Shown here piece after piece: positions 52,290 to 59,534 of a DNA stretch of 64,000 bases. A program made the translations under genes and the position numbers. The notes beneath the pieces are model-generated. The model was given only the letters and a program-made list of their open reading frames with translations, did not search any database and was not told the DNA's origin. The stretch is from the NCBI GenBank assembly GCA_964626755.1, contig CAZVGO010000051.1, forward strand, positions 1 through 64,000. Reading direction: 5' to 3'. Every line of letters begins with the position of its first letter. Within the stretch, counting starts at the first letter, position 1. The stretch comes from JACDAV01 sp964626755. Lineage in GTDB: Bacteria; Chloroflexota; Limnocylindria; Limnocylindrales; CSP1-4.

Positions 52290-53061
52290 GGACGGTGGCG
52301 GCCGGGTGGAGGTCGTTGCGCTCGACGGGATCCCGGAGATCCGACCGGGCGACGACCTCGGGGCGCTGATCGGCGACGCGATCGCGGCGCAACCGGATCT
52401 GCTTCCGCTCCGCCCCGACGACGTCCTCGTCGTGACCCAGAAGGCGGTCTCGAAGGCCGAGGGCGCGATCGTCGACCTCACGACCGTCGAGCCGCGCCCC
52501 GAGGCGGTGGAGTTCGCCGCCCGCTGGGACCGCGACGCGCGCCAGGTCGAAGTGGTCCTGCGCGAGGCGAATCGCGTCGTGCGGATGGAGCGCGGCCTCC
52601 TGATCACCGAGACGCCCCACGGCCTCGTGTGCGCGAACGGCGGGGTCGACGCCTCGAACGTCGGGCCCGGGTCGGGCTCGGTCGTCACGCTGCTGCCGGC
52701 CGACCCGGACGCGTCGGCGACCGGACTCCGCGCCGCGGTTCGCACCCGCTTCGGCGTCGACGTGCCGGTGATCGTGTCCGACTCGTTCGGGCGGCCGTGG
52801 CGTTGGGGGATCGTCGACGTCGCGATCGGCTTGTCCGGCCTCGGGCCGCTCGACGACCTGCGCGGAAGCCCCGACCGCGACGGACGGGTCATGCGCTCAA
52901 CCGTGCGGGCCGTTGCCGACGAGATCGCCTCGGCCGCCGAGCTGGCCCTCGGAAAGTCGACCGGCCGCCCGGCCGCACTCGTCCGCGGCGCCTCTCCCCC
53001 GCTCGGCGAGGGCTCGATTCGCGCCGCGATCATGCCCCCGGAGTTCGACCTCTTCCGCTGA
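52279..53061 (+). CDS. cofE: F420-0:gamma-L-glutamyl ligase (F420 biosynthesis)
   Basis: CofE adds glutamates to F420-0. The 260-residue protein matches the stand-alone archaeal-type enzyme: VVALDGIPEIRPGDDLGALI, VLVVTQKAVSKAEGAIVDL, GLLITETPHGLVCANGGVDASNVGPGS, VPVIVSDSFGRPWRWGIVDVAIGLSGLGPLDDLRG and AADEIASAAEL-type helix. It lacks the C-terminal nitroreductase-like domain of actinobacterial FbiB, so a separate reductase would be required if dehydro-F420-0 is the intermediate. ATG overlaps cofC by 11 bases, indicating coupled translation. Confidence 0.94.
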   Translation: MATEDGGGRVEVVALDGIPEIRPGDDLGALIGDAIAAQPDLLPLRPDDVLVVTQKAVSKAEGAIVDLTTVEPRPEAVEFAARWDRDARQVEVVLREANRVVRMERGLLITETPHGLVCANGGVDASNVGPGSGSVVTLLPADPDASATGLRAAVRTRFGVDVPVIVSDSFGRPWRWGIVDVAIGLSGLGPLDDLRGSPDRDGRVMRSTVRAVADEIASAAELALGKSTGRPAALVRGASPPLGEGSIRAAIMPPEFDLFR

Positions 53062-53096
53062 GGGCACCGAATCGACGCCGTCGTTACGCTGCGCGG

Positions 53097-53975
53097 GTGA
53101 AGCTCGGACTCCAGATCAGCTCGTTCACGTGGCCCGGCGGGCCCGAGGCGATCGGTCCCACCCTCGCCCGGATCGTCCGGACCGCGGACGACGCTGGGTT
53201 CGACTCGATCTGGGTCATGGACCACTTCTTCCAGATCCGTGGCGTCGGCCCGGTCACCGACCCGATGCTCGAGGGCTACACGGCGCTCGGTTACATGGCC
53301 GCCAATTCGACGAGGGCCCGGCTGGGGCTGATGGTGGGCGGCGTCCACTACCGCGCTCCCGGCCTCTGGGTCAAGGCGACGACGACGCTCGACATCCTGT
53401 CCGGCGGACGTGCCTGGCTCGGGATCGGAGCGGCCTGGAACCAGGAAGAGTCGGAGGCGCTCGGCTTCGGGTTCCCGCCGCTCGGCGACCGGTTCGAGAT
53501 GCTCGAGGAGACCCTCAGGGTCGCCCACGGGATGTGGAGCGGCGAGCACGGTTCGGAAGGCGAGGTCAGGGGCCGGCACTTCACGGCGACGCGGCTGCTC
53601 AACTCGCCCCAGTCGCTGACCCGGCCGCGGCCCCCGATCATGATCGGCGGCGGTGGCGAGAAGAAGACCCTCCGCCTCGTCGCCCGCTACGCGGACGCGA
53701 CCAACGTGTTCGGCGGCCCGACGGCGATCGCCCACAAGTACGAGGTGCTCCGCCGGCACTGCGAGGCGGAGGGCCGGGATTACGACGAGATCGAGCGGTC
53801 GAACCTCCAGGGGGTCAACCTCACGGCCGAGTCCCCGGCCCAGGTCGTCGACCGGTTCGGCGAGCTGGCGGATGCCGGGGCTCAGCACGTGATCTTCAGC
53901 CTCCGCGACGTCCACGACACCCGCCATATCGAGACGATCGGCCGGGAGATCGTGCCCCAGGTCCGAGCCCTCTGA
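53097..53975 (+). CDS. LLM-class F420-dependent oxidoreductase (TIGR03560-like)
   Basis: This 292-residue luciferase-superfamily enzyme has KLGLQISSFTWPGGPEAI, DAGFDSIWVMDHFFQIRGVG, LGLMVGGVHYRAPGLWVKATTTLDILSGGRAWLGIGAAW and RPPIMIGGGGEKKTLRLVARYADATNVFGGP. It is the last gene of the F420 island. The GTG at 53097 has TACGCT exactly 6 bases upstream (53085-53090), so it likely has its own leaderless transcript although cofE ends only 35 bases before. A much longer in-frame extension overlaps cofE out of frame and is not coding. Confidence 0.9.
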   Translation: MKLGLQISSFTWPGGPEAIGPTLARIVRTADDAGFDSIWVMDHFFQIRGVGPVTDPMLEGYTALGYMAANSTRARLGLMVGGVHYRAPGLWVKATTTLDILSGGRAWLGIGAAWNQEESEALGFGFPPLGDRFEMLEETLRVAHGMWSGEHGSEGEVRGRHFTATRLLNSPQSLTRPRPPIMIGGGGEKKTLRLVARYADATNVFGGPTAIAHKYEVLRRHCEAEGRDYDEIERSNLQGVNLTAESPAQVVDRFGELADAGAQHVIFSLRDVHDTRHIETIGREIVPQVRAL

Positions 53976-54008
53976 TGGCCGATTCCGGATACTCCTGTCT
54001 CCGATCGT

Positions 54009-54025
54009 ATACCCCCCGGGGGTAT
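54009..54025. promoter_or_regulatory. CsoR/CstR-type operator upstream of trxB
   Basis: ATACCCCCCGGGGGTAT is a perfect palindrome (two 8-base halves around a central C) of the ATACCCCC...GGGGTAT type recognised by CsoR-family repressors (CsoR for Cu(I), CstR for persulfide). It lies over the expected -35 of a promoter whose -10 is TAGGAT at 54037-54042. No CsoR-family gene is in the window. The regulator's identity and inducer are inferred. Confidence 0.65.
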
Positions 54026-54050
54026 GGTTTGCGTGCTAGGATTGGGGCCG

Positions 54051-55163
54051 ATGACTGAGAAGCCGAAGACCCCCACGAACCCGACGAACGGGACGGACGC
54101 CCCGTTCGGCGGCGGCCTCACGATCGACTTCTCCGCCGATGCCGGCGACCTCGGCCAGGCCAGCCCGGTTCCCTCCCCCCGCGCACCCTCTACCTCCGAC
54201 GGGGCCGATGGCCGCACCGAGACGAAGCTCCTCATCGTCGGCTCCGGGCCGGCTGGCCTGACCGCCGCGATCTATGCCGCGCGAGCCAATCTCGAGCCGA
54301 TCGTCCTCGCCGGATCGGTGCCCGGCGGCCAGCTGATGATCACGAGCGACGTCGAGAACTACCCGGGCTTCCCCGACGGGATCCAGGGTCCCGACCTGAT
54401 GCAGATGTTCCGCGACCAGGCGGTCCGGTTCGGAACGCTGATCGTCGACGTCGACGTCGACCGGGTCGACTTCTCCGGACGCCCGTTCCGGCTCTGGGCG
54501 CGCGGGGTCGAATACCGGGCCGAGTCGGTCGTCATCGCGACCGGGGCGTCGGCGCTGTGGCTCGGGATCGAGAGCGAGACGCGCCTCCGCGGGCGGGGGG
54601 TGTCCGCCTGCGCGACGTGCGACGGCTTCTTCTTCCGCGACCGGGAGATCGCCGTCGTCGGCGGTGGCGACACGGCCTTCGAGGAGGCGACGTTCCTCAC
54701 CCGCTTCGCGAAGAAGGTCCACCTGCTCCACCGGCGCGACACGTTTCGGGCGAGCAAGATCATGGTCGATCGGGCGAAGGCGAACGAGAAGATCGAGATC
54801 CACTTGAACACGGCCATCGAGGAGGTCCTCGGCGACGCAAAGGTGGAGGGCCTGCGGTTGCGCGACACCCGGACCGACAAGGTGACCGAAGTCGCGATGG
54901 AGGGCCTGTTCATCGCGATCGGCTACCGGCCGAATACCGCCGTGTTCCGTGACTGGCTCGAGGTCGACGAGATGGGCTACCTCGTCGTCCGCGACGAGAC
55001 ACGCTCGCAGATCGACGGCGTGTTCATCGCCGGCGACGTCCACGACCATCGCTACCGCCAGGCCGTGACCGCCGCGGCGGACGGCTGCAAGGCGGCGATC
55101 GATGCCGAGCGCTGGCTCGAGTCGGAGGGAATCGCCGAGGCGAGCACGGCCACGGCCTGGTGA
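54051..55163 (+). CDS. trxB: Thioredoxin-disulfide reductase with N-terminal extension
   Basis: This FAD/NADPH disulfide reductase recycles thioredoxin. LLIVGSGPAGLTAAIYAARANLEP (FAD), the active-site pair CATC in RGVSACATCDGFFF, the NADPH fold IAVVGGGDTAFEEATFLTRFA and the C-terminal DGVFIAGDVHDHRYRQAVTAAADGCKAA are all present. The first ~55 residues (Pro/Thr/Gly/Asp-rich) precede the fold and look disordered. The ATG at 54051 follows TAGGAT by 8 bases; the earlier ATG at 54024 lies inside the operator and is unlikely. The methyltransferase start overlaps its stop (GTGA). Thiol or persulfide stress control is suggested by the palindrome upstream. Confidence 0.92.
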   Translation: MTEKPKTPTNPTNGTDAPFGGGLTIDFSADAGDLGQASPVPSPRAPSTSDGADGRTETKLLIVGSGPAGLTAAIYAARANLEPIVLAGSVPGGQLMITSDVENYPGFPDGIQGPDLMQMFRDQAVRFGTLIVDVDVDRVDFSGRPFRLWARGVEYRAESVVIATGASALWLGIESETRLRGRGVSACATCDGFFFRDREIAVVGGGDTAFEEATFLTRFAKKVHLLHRRDTFRASKIMVDRAKANEKIEIHLNTAIEEVLGDAKVEGLRLRDTRTDKVTEVAMEGLFIAIGYRPNTAVFRDWLEVDEMGYLVVRDETRSQIDGVFIAGDVHDHRYRQAVTAAADGCKAAIDAERWLESEGIAEASTATAW

Positions 55164-55861
55164 GCGCTGCTCGGCGGGCGCCGATCCACGACGTCGTGCG
55201 GGGGCTGCTCGATCGGTCGATCGCGGCCGCGGAACGGCGAAACGGCACCGACGGCGTCGCGGTTCTCGACGCAGGGTGCGGCCGCGCGTCGTTGCTGCGG
55301 CCGTTCCGCCCGAGGATCAAGAGGTTCGTCGGCGCGGACATCCATCTTCCTGCCGCGGGCGCGCTCCCCTATCTCGACGAGTTCTCGGCCGTGGACCTCT
55401 GCGCCGACGGCGGGGCGTTTCCGGCGGCCTCGTTCGACGTGATTCTCTCCAACTTCACGGTCGAGCACTTCGCCGATCCGGCCGCGGCGTTCCGCAATCT
55501 CCGCGCCTGGCTCCGACCGGGCGGCCGCCTCGTCATCACGACCGTCAATCGCCGCCATCCCTTCGTGGCGGCCTACCTGGCACTCCCCGCGTCGATCCGG
55601 GCCAGGCTCCAGCGCCTGGTCAAGGCCTCGGCCGCCGACGCCCACCCGCTCATCGGCGCCTGCAACGACGTCGCCTCGGTGCGCGGCGCGCTCGCTGATG
55701 CGGGCTTCGAGCGCGTCGACGTCCTGACGGTCGGACACCTCGCCGGCGCCTGGGGCCGCACCTGGCCGACCCGGCTCCTCGGCCGCGCCGGTGACGCCTT
55801 AGCCCGCCCGATCGCCTCCCGCCGCTCGACGATCGTGGCGAGCGCGGAAGTCGCCGGCTGA
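55160..55861 (+). CDS. Class I SAM-dependent methyltransferase
   Basis: This 233-residue Rossmann-fold methyltransferase has motif I VLDAGCGRASLLRPF, acidic motif VGADIHL, motif ~SFDVILSNFTVEHFADPAAAFRNLRAWLRPGGRLVITTVNRRHPF and a C-terminal substrate-binding half. The layout resembles UbiE/lipid- or small-molecule methylases; the acceptor is unknown. The GTG overlaps the trxB stop, so the two are coupled. Its end overlaps the convergent XRE regulator frame by ~63 bases. Confidence 0.85.
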   Translation: MSAARRAPIHDVVRGLLDRSIAAAERRNGTDGVAVLDAGCGRASLLRPFRPRIKRFVGADIHLPAAGALPYLDEFSAVDLCADGGAFPAASFDVILSNFTVEHFADPAAAFRNLRAWLRPGGRLVITTVNRRHPFVAAYLALPASIRARLQRLVKASAADAHPLIGACNDVASVRGALADAGFERVDVLTVGHLAGAWGRTWPTRLLGRAGDALARPIASRRSTIVASAEVAG

Positions 55862-56230
55862 GCGTGCCCGGCCCGCCGAAACGACACTTCTCAGCTGATG
55901 ACCGTCGGGAACATACGAAGCGGGTTGGCCCTGGCTCCCACCGACCTCTTCCGAGTCACGGGGAAGGCGCCGCGCAGCGGGTTTGACGCGGAGTCGGATG
56001 AAGTACTCGACCCGACCGTCGAGGACCGCGATGATCGCGCCCAGGTGACGCAGCTTGAGCCCCCTGAGCTTGCCCGTTTCGAGCCGCGAGATGACCGACT
56101 GATTCACGCCGATGACTCGGGCGAGCGTGGGCTGACTCGCGCCGGCGTCGCGTCGGGCGCTTCGGACGATCTCGCCGAGCTGGCGGATCCCGTAGGCGGC
56201 ATCGGTCTCGTCGCGATCGCGCTCGGGCAT
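55799..56230 (-). CDS. XRE-family helix-turn-helix regulator
   Basis: Residues ~15-70 form an HTH_3 domain: GIRQLGEIVRSARRDAGASQPTLARVIGVNQSVISRLETGKLRGLKLRHLGAIIAVL. The remaining ~75 residues are basic and poorly ordered, and the last 20 codons read antisense through the methyltransferase 3' end, perhaps an extended tail. The ATG at 56230 is chosen; a GTG 15 bases upstream is possible. It is divergent from the ABC exporter gene, 161 bases away, and could regulate it. Confidence 0.8.
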   Translation of the reverse strand: MPERDRDETDAAYGIRQLGEIVRSARRDAGASQPTLARVIGVNQSVISRLETGKLRGLKLRHLGAIIAVLDGRVEYFIRLRVKPAARRLPRDSEEVGGSQGQPASYVPDGHQLRSVVSAGRARSAGDFRARHDRRAAGGDRAG

Positions 56231-56391
56231 GAAGCAGTCAAGCACAGGGCCCTTATCGCGGACTCTCCCACGTTCGTATGCACCAGACGGTCATCAACAA
56301 AGGAGCGTGTAATCGCAGGGGGCGGATCGTTGCGGCGGCAACGATAGGCGGTCCGTGATAGCGTCCGAAGGATGACGAGAAGGACAGCCCC

Positions 56392-58383
56392 ATGAGCGGG
56401 CGAGGCGGATTCGGGCGGGTGGGGGCGCAAAGCGGCGCCGCCACCGGCCGGGGCCGGACGGGCGGCGGGGGCGGCCCGTGGGGCGGGTTCATGGCGGGCA
56501 ATCCCGAGCCGCCGATCCCGAAGGAGCGGCGCGGGCGCACGATCCGCCGGATCGTCGCGTTCTTCAAGCCGTACCGCTTGCAGGTGGCGGTCGTCCTCGT
56601 GGCCATCCTCGCCACGAGCCTCATCGGCCTCGTCAACCCGATCCTCCTCAAGCTCCTCATCGACGAGGCGCTGCCCAAGCGCGACTTCTTCCTGCTCAAC
56701 GTGTTCGTCGGGCTGATGATCGTGCTGCCGATCGTGAGCGGCTTGATCGGGCTGGGCCAGAGCTACCTCAACAACGTCATCGGCCAGCACGTCATGCAGG
56801 ACCTCCGGACGGCGCTCTACACGCACCTCCAGCGGATGCCCCTGCGGTTCTTCACGGAGACGCGGACCGGCGAGATCCAGAGCCGGCTCGCGAACGACGT
56901 CGGCGGAGTGCAGCATGTCGTCACCGACACGGCGGCCTCGCTGACCTCGAACATCGCGATTGCCCTCAGCACGATCGTCGCGATGTTCATCATCGACTGG
57001 CGGCTGACCGTCCTGAGCCTCGCCCTGCTCCCCTTCTTCATGTACCTGACGTTCCGCGTCGGCAAGGTCAACCGGGAGGTCCGCGGCGAGACCCAGAAGT
57101 CGCTGGCCGAGATGTCGGCGGTGACCGAGGAGACCCTGTCGGTCTCGGGGATGCTCCTGTCGAAGACGTTCGGCCAGCAGGGCGCCGCGATCGGGCGGTT
57201 CCGCAAGCTCAACAGCGAGCTGGCCAGGCTCCAGGTCCGCCAGGCGATGGTCGGGCGGTGGTTCTTCATGATCATCGGGACGATCTTCTCGATCACCCCC
57301 GCGTTCGTGTACTGGCTGGCAGGCTGGCTCGCGATCCAGGGCGATCCGTCGGCGCCGACGGTCGGTGACATCGTCGCCTTCACGACCCTCCAGAGCCGCC
57401 TGTTCTTCCCGCTCGGCCAGCTGCTCAACGTGCAGGTCGAGATCCAGGGCGCGCTCGCGCTGTTCGACCGGATCTTCGAGTACCTCGAGATGGACCCGGA
57501 AATCGTCGACGCGCCCGACGCCGTCGCACTCGACGTCAAGACCGTCCAGGGCCGGGTTGCATTCCGGGACGTGTCGTTCCACTACCCGACCGAGGCCGTG
57601 CCCTCGAGCCGGGCGACGAAGCTCTCGGCCAACGGCGATAGCGCAGCCGCGGCCTTGCCGGCCATCGAGATCATTCCGACGTTCGGCCTCGAGCAGGTCA
57701 GCTTCGAGGCCCAGCCCGGTCAGCTCGTGGCCCTCGTCGGCCCCTCGGGCAGCGGCAAGACGACGACGACGTATCTCATTCCGCGGCTGTACGACGTCGA
57801 CTCAGGCTCGGTCGAGATCGACGGACGCGACGTCCGGCGGCTGACGCTCGCGTCGCTCGGTGAGGTCGTCGGGTTCGTGACCCAGGAGACGTACCTCTTC
57901 CACGCCAGCGTTCGCGAGAACCTCCGCTACGCCCGCCCCGACGCAACCGACGAGGAGCTCGCGGTCGCGACCCGGGCGGCGGCGATCTACGACCGGATCC
58001 TCGAGCTGCCGGACGGCTTCGACACGATCGTCGGCGAGCGTGGCTACAAGCTGTCGGGCGGCGAAAAGCAGCGGATCGCGATCGCCCGGGTCCTGCTCAA
58101 GGACCCCCGGATCCTCATCCTCGACGAGGCGACGTCGGCGCTCGACACCGTGAGCGAGCGGCTCATCCAGGCGGCCGTCGAGCGGCTCATGGAGGGCCGG
58201 ACGACGATCGCCATCGCCCACCGCCTCTCGACGATCCTGCGGGCGGACCTGATCCTCGTCTACGAGCGCGGCCGGATCGTCGAGCGGGGCACCCACGCGG
58301 AGCTGCTCGCCCGCGGCGGGCTGTATGCGCGCCTTTACCACGAGCAGTTCGAGGCGGCACGACCAGAGGCGGCCGTCCTGTGA
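56392..58383 (+). CDS. ABC exporter, fused membrane and ATPase domains
   Basis: A 663-residue half-transporter that works as a dimer. After a Gly/Arg-rich disordered N-terminus (~1-35), six membrane helices span ~60-350 (e.g. VAVVLVAILATSLIGLVNPILL, VFVGLMIVLPIVSGLIGLGQSYL). The ATPase shows Walker A GPSGSGKTTT, signature LSGGEKQRIAIARVLLKDP and Walker B ILILDEATSALD. A ~30-residue Ser/Ala-rich insertion (SSRATKLSANGDSAAAALPAIEI) interrupts the start of the ATPase domain. The ATG has AAGGAC about 7 bases upstream; TAGCGT at 56359-56364 is a likely -10. The stop overlaps the osmC start (GTGA). Confidence 0.92.
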   Translation: MSGRGGFGRVGAQSGAATGRGRTGGGGGPWGGFMAGNPEPPIPKERRGRTIRRIVAFFKPYRLQVAVVLVAILATSLIGLVNPILLKLLIDEALPKRDFFLLNVFVGLMIVLPIVSGLIGLGQSYLNNVIGQHVMQDLRTALYTHLQRMPLRFFTETRTGEIQSRLANDVGGVQHVVTDTAASLTSNIAIALSTIVAMFIIDWRLTVLSLALLPFFMYLTFRVGKVNREVRGETQKSLAEMSAVTEETLSVSGMLLSKTFGQQGAAIGRFRKLNSELARLQVRQAMVGRWFFMIIGTIFSITPAFVYWLAGWLAIQGDPSAPTVGDIVAFTTLQSRLFFPLGQLLNVQVEIQGALALFDRIFEYLEMDPEIVDAPDAVALDVKTVQGRVAFRDVSFHYPTEAVPSSRATKLSANGDSAAAALPAIEIIPTFGLEQVSFEAQPGQLVALVGPSGSGKTTTTYLIPRLYDVDSGSVEIDGRDVRRLTLASLGEVVGFVTQETYLFHASVRENLRYARPDATDEELAVATRAAAIYDRILELPDGFDTIVGERGYKLSGGEKQRIAIARVLLKDPRILILDEATSALDTVSERLIQAAVERLMEGRTTIAIAHRLSTILRADLILVYERGRIVERGTHAELLARGGLYARLYHEQFEAARPEAAVL

Positions 58384-58868
58384 AGACCCGAGCCGCGCGG
58401 GTCGTCCACGCCGGCGGGATGCGCTTCGACGTCACGACCGGGACCGGGCGGGAGCTCGTGTTCGGGGACGAGACTCAGCTCAACGAGCAGTCTCCCGTTG
58501 AGCTCCTCGTCGCCGCGGTTGCCGCGTGCAGCGGTATGGACGTCGCCGCGATCCTCGCGAAGAAGCGCCAGGTCGTCGAGTCGTACGAGATCGAGGTCCA
58601 GGGCCGGCAGCGCGACGAGTATCCCCAGGTCCTCACCACGATCGACATCGTGCACGTCGTCACCGGCCCGGAGGTGACCGAGGACGCGATCCGGCGCTGC
58701 ATCGAGCTGTCGGCGACGAAGTACTGCCCGGTGAACGCGATGCTGTCCGCAGGGGCGACGGCGGTCCACCACCGCTACCGGGTGCGCAACACCGGCTCGA
58801 CGCCGTTCGAGGCCGAGGGCGAGGTGATCGTGACGGGGCCGGGTCGGTTCCCCGAGCCCGTCCCCTGA
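58380..58868 (+). CDS. OsmC-family peroxiredoxin-like protein
   Basis: This 162-residue OsmC/Ohr-fold protein carries the two redox Cys in AVAACSGMDVAAIL (~52) and SATKYCPVNAML (~118), as in enzymes that reduce organic hydroperoxides or persulfides with dithiols. The C-terminal ~25 residues (VVHHRYRVRNTGSTPFEAEGEV) complete the fold. The GTG start overlaps the ABC exporter stop. It faces the convergent DUF4395 gene two bases away, and trxB is 3 kb upstream, giving a thiol-redox neighbourhood. Confidence 0.88.
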   Translation: MKTRAARVVHAGGMRFDVTTGTGRELVFGDETQLNEQSPVELLVAAVAACSGMDVAAILAKKRQVVESYEIEVQGRQRDEYPQVLTTIDIVHVVTGPEVTEDAIRRCIELSATKYCPVNAMLSAGATAVHHRYRVRNTGSTPFEAEGEVIVTGPGRFPEPVP

Positions 58869-58869
58869 C

Positions 58870-59412
58870 TCAGCGGTAGTTGATCTGGCCCGAGGCGCTG
58901 CTGGCGAGAGGGATCGGCCGGTGGCGGGTCCAGATTCGTGTCACGAGGTCGGGCACCCACCAGCGCAGGAAGTAGAGGCGGCAGCCGAGGCAGTAGCCGG
59001 TGACGGCGAGCAGGCCCTGGAGCCCGGCAACCGCGAGCGCGAAGAGCCAGCCGCCCGCGGGCACGCCCGCGACGAAGGCCACAAGAGACAGAATGAGCGC
59101 CACGCTCCCGAGGGTCTGGGCGAACCGTGGCGGGTATTCGTGCTCCGGCTCCGCGGGGCCGAGGCGCAGGGTGCGGACGATCCGCCGCCACGCGATCCCA
59201 TAGATGGACCACCGCAGCCCGAATGCCGCGCTGATCCCGATCGAGGCGAGGGCGATGGCCACGCCGATTGGGGCGTTGAGGAGGAACGCGCCGACAAGTA
59301 GCAGCCCGGAAACCGCGGCGCCGAAGCGATGACCGCGCGGATCGATCATCCGGGCCTTCGGAAGCGCGGCGGCTGCGTGGGCGGGAACGGCGCTCGGCAT
59401 CGCGATCTCCAT
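58870..59412 (-). CDS. DUF4395 membrane protein
   Basis: This 180-residue membrane protein has the DUF4395 opening MIDPRGHRFGAAVSGLLLVGAFLLN, then VAIALASIGISAAFGLRWSIYG, PPRFAQTLGSVALILSLVAFVAG, WLFALAVAGLQGLLAVTGYCLGCRLYFL with a membrane-edge CxxC, and a basic tail. In other bacteria the family is linked to rhodanese and thioredoxin genes. ATG at 59412 is chosen; an ATG at 59400 is possible. Its -10 is TAGGAT (59437-59432, reverse), and a 25-base palindrome covers the -35 area. Confidence 0.8.
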   Translation of the reverse strand: MEIAMPSAVPAHAAAALPKARMIDPRGHRFGAAVSGLLLVGAFLLNAPIGVAIALASIGISAAFGLRWSIYGIAWRRIVRTLRLGPAEPEHEYPPRFAQTLGSVALILSLVAFVAGVPAGGWLFALAVAGLQGLLAVTGYCLGCRLYFLRWWVPDLVTRIWTRHRPIPLASSASGQINYR

Positions 59413-59442
59413 TCGTCCGGGGCGGGGCCGTATCCTAACCCG

Positions 59443-59467
59443 AATGTCTAGTGGATTACTAGACATT
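59443..59467. promoter_or_regulatory. Perfect 10-bp inverted repeat, candidate operator
   Basis: AATGTCTAGT and ACTAGACATT flank GGATT, a perfect 10+5+10 palindrome in AT-richer DNA. It lies over the -35 position of the DUF4395 promoter and 30 bases upstream of the arg promoter. The symmetry fits a dimeric repressor, for example GntR-like. No candidate regulator gene is adjacent. Confidence 0.6.
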
Positions 59468-59496
59468 AGTCGCCGGCGGCCGACTCCCGATGGAAG

Positions 59497-59531
59497 TTGC
59501 ATGTCTATGCAGCCATGTGTATAGTCATGCG
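59497..59531 (+). promoter_or_regulatory. arg operon promoter with ARG-box-like operators
   Basis: TTGCAT (59497-59502) and TATAGT (59520-59525) are separated by exactly 17 bases. TGCAT-N4-ATGCA (59498-59511) is a perfect palindrome with ARG-box symmetry and covers the -35. A second, imperfect copy TGTAT-N4-ATGCG (59518-59531) covers the -10, one helical turn pair away (20 bases). ArgR, encoded at the operon's far end, is the expected binder. Confidence 0.7.
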
Positions 59532-59534
59532 CCC

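Noticed and set aside
51726..53927. 733-residue reverse-strand open frame
   Set aside because: Runs antisense to cofC, cofE and an LLM gene, all firmly identified; composition is typical of a GC-rich shadow frame.
54024..54050. Earlier ATG for trxB
   Set aside because: It lies within the 17-base palindrome and before the -10 box, so it would not be on the predicted transcript.
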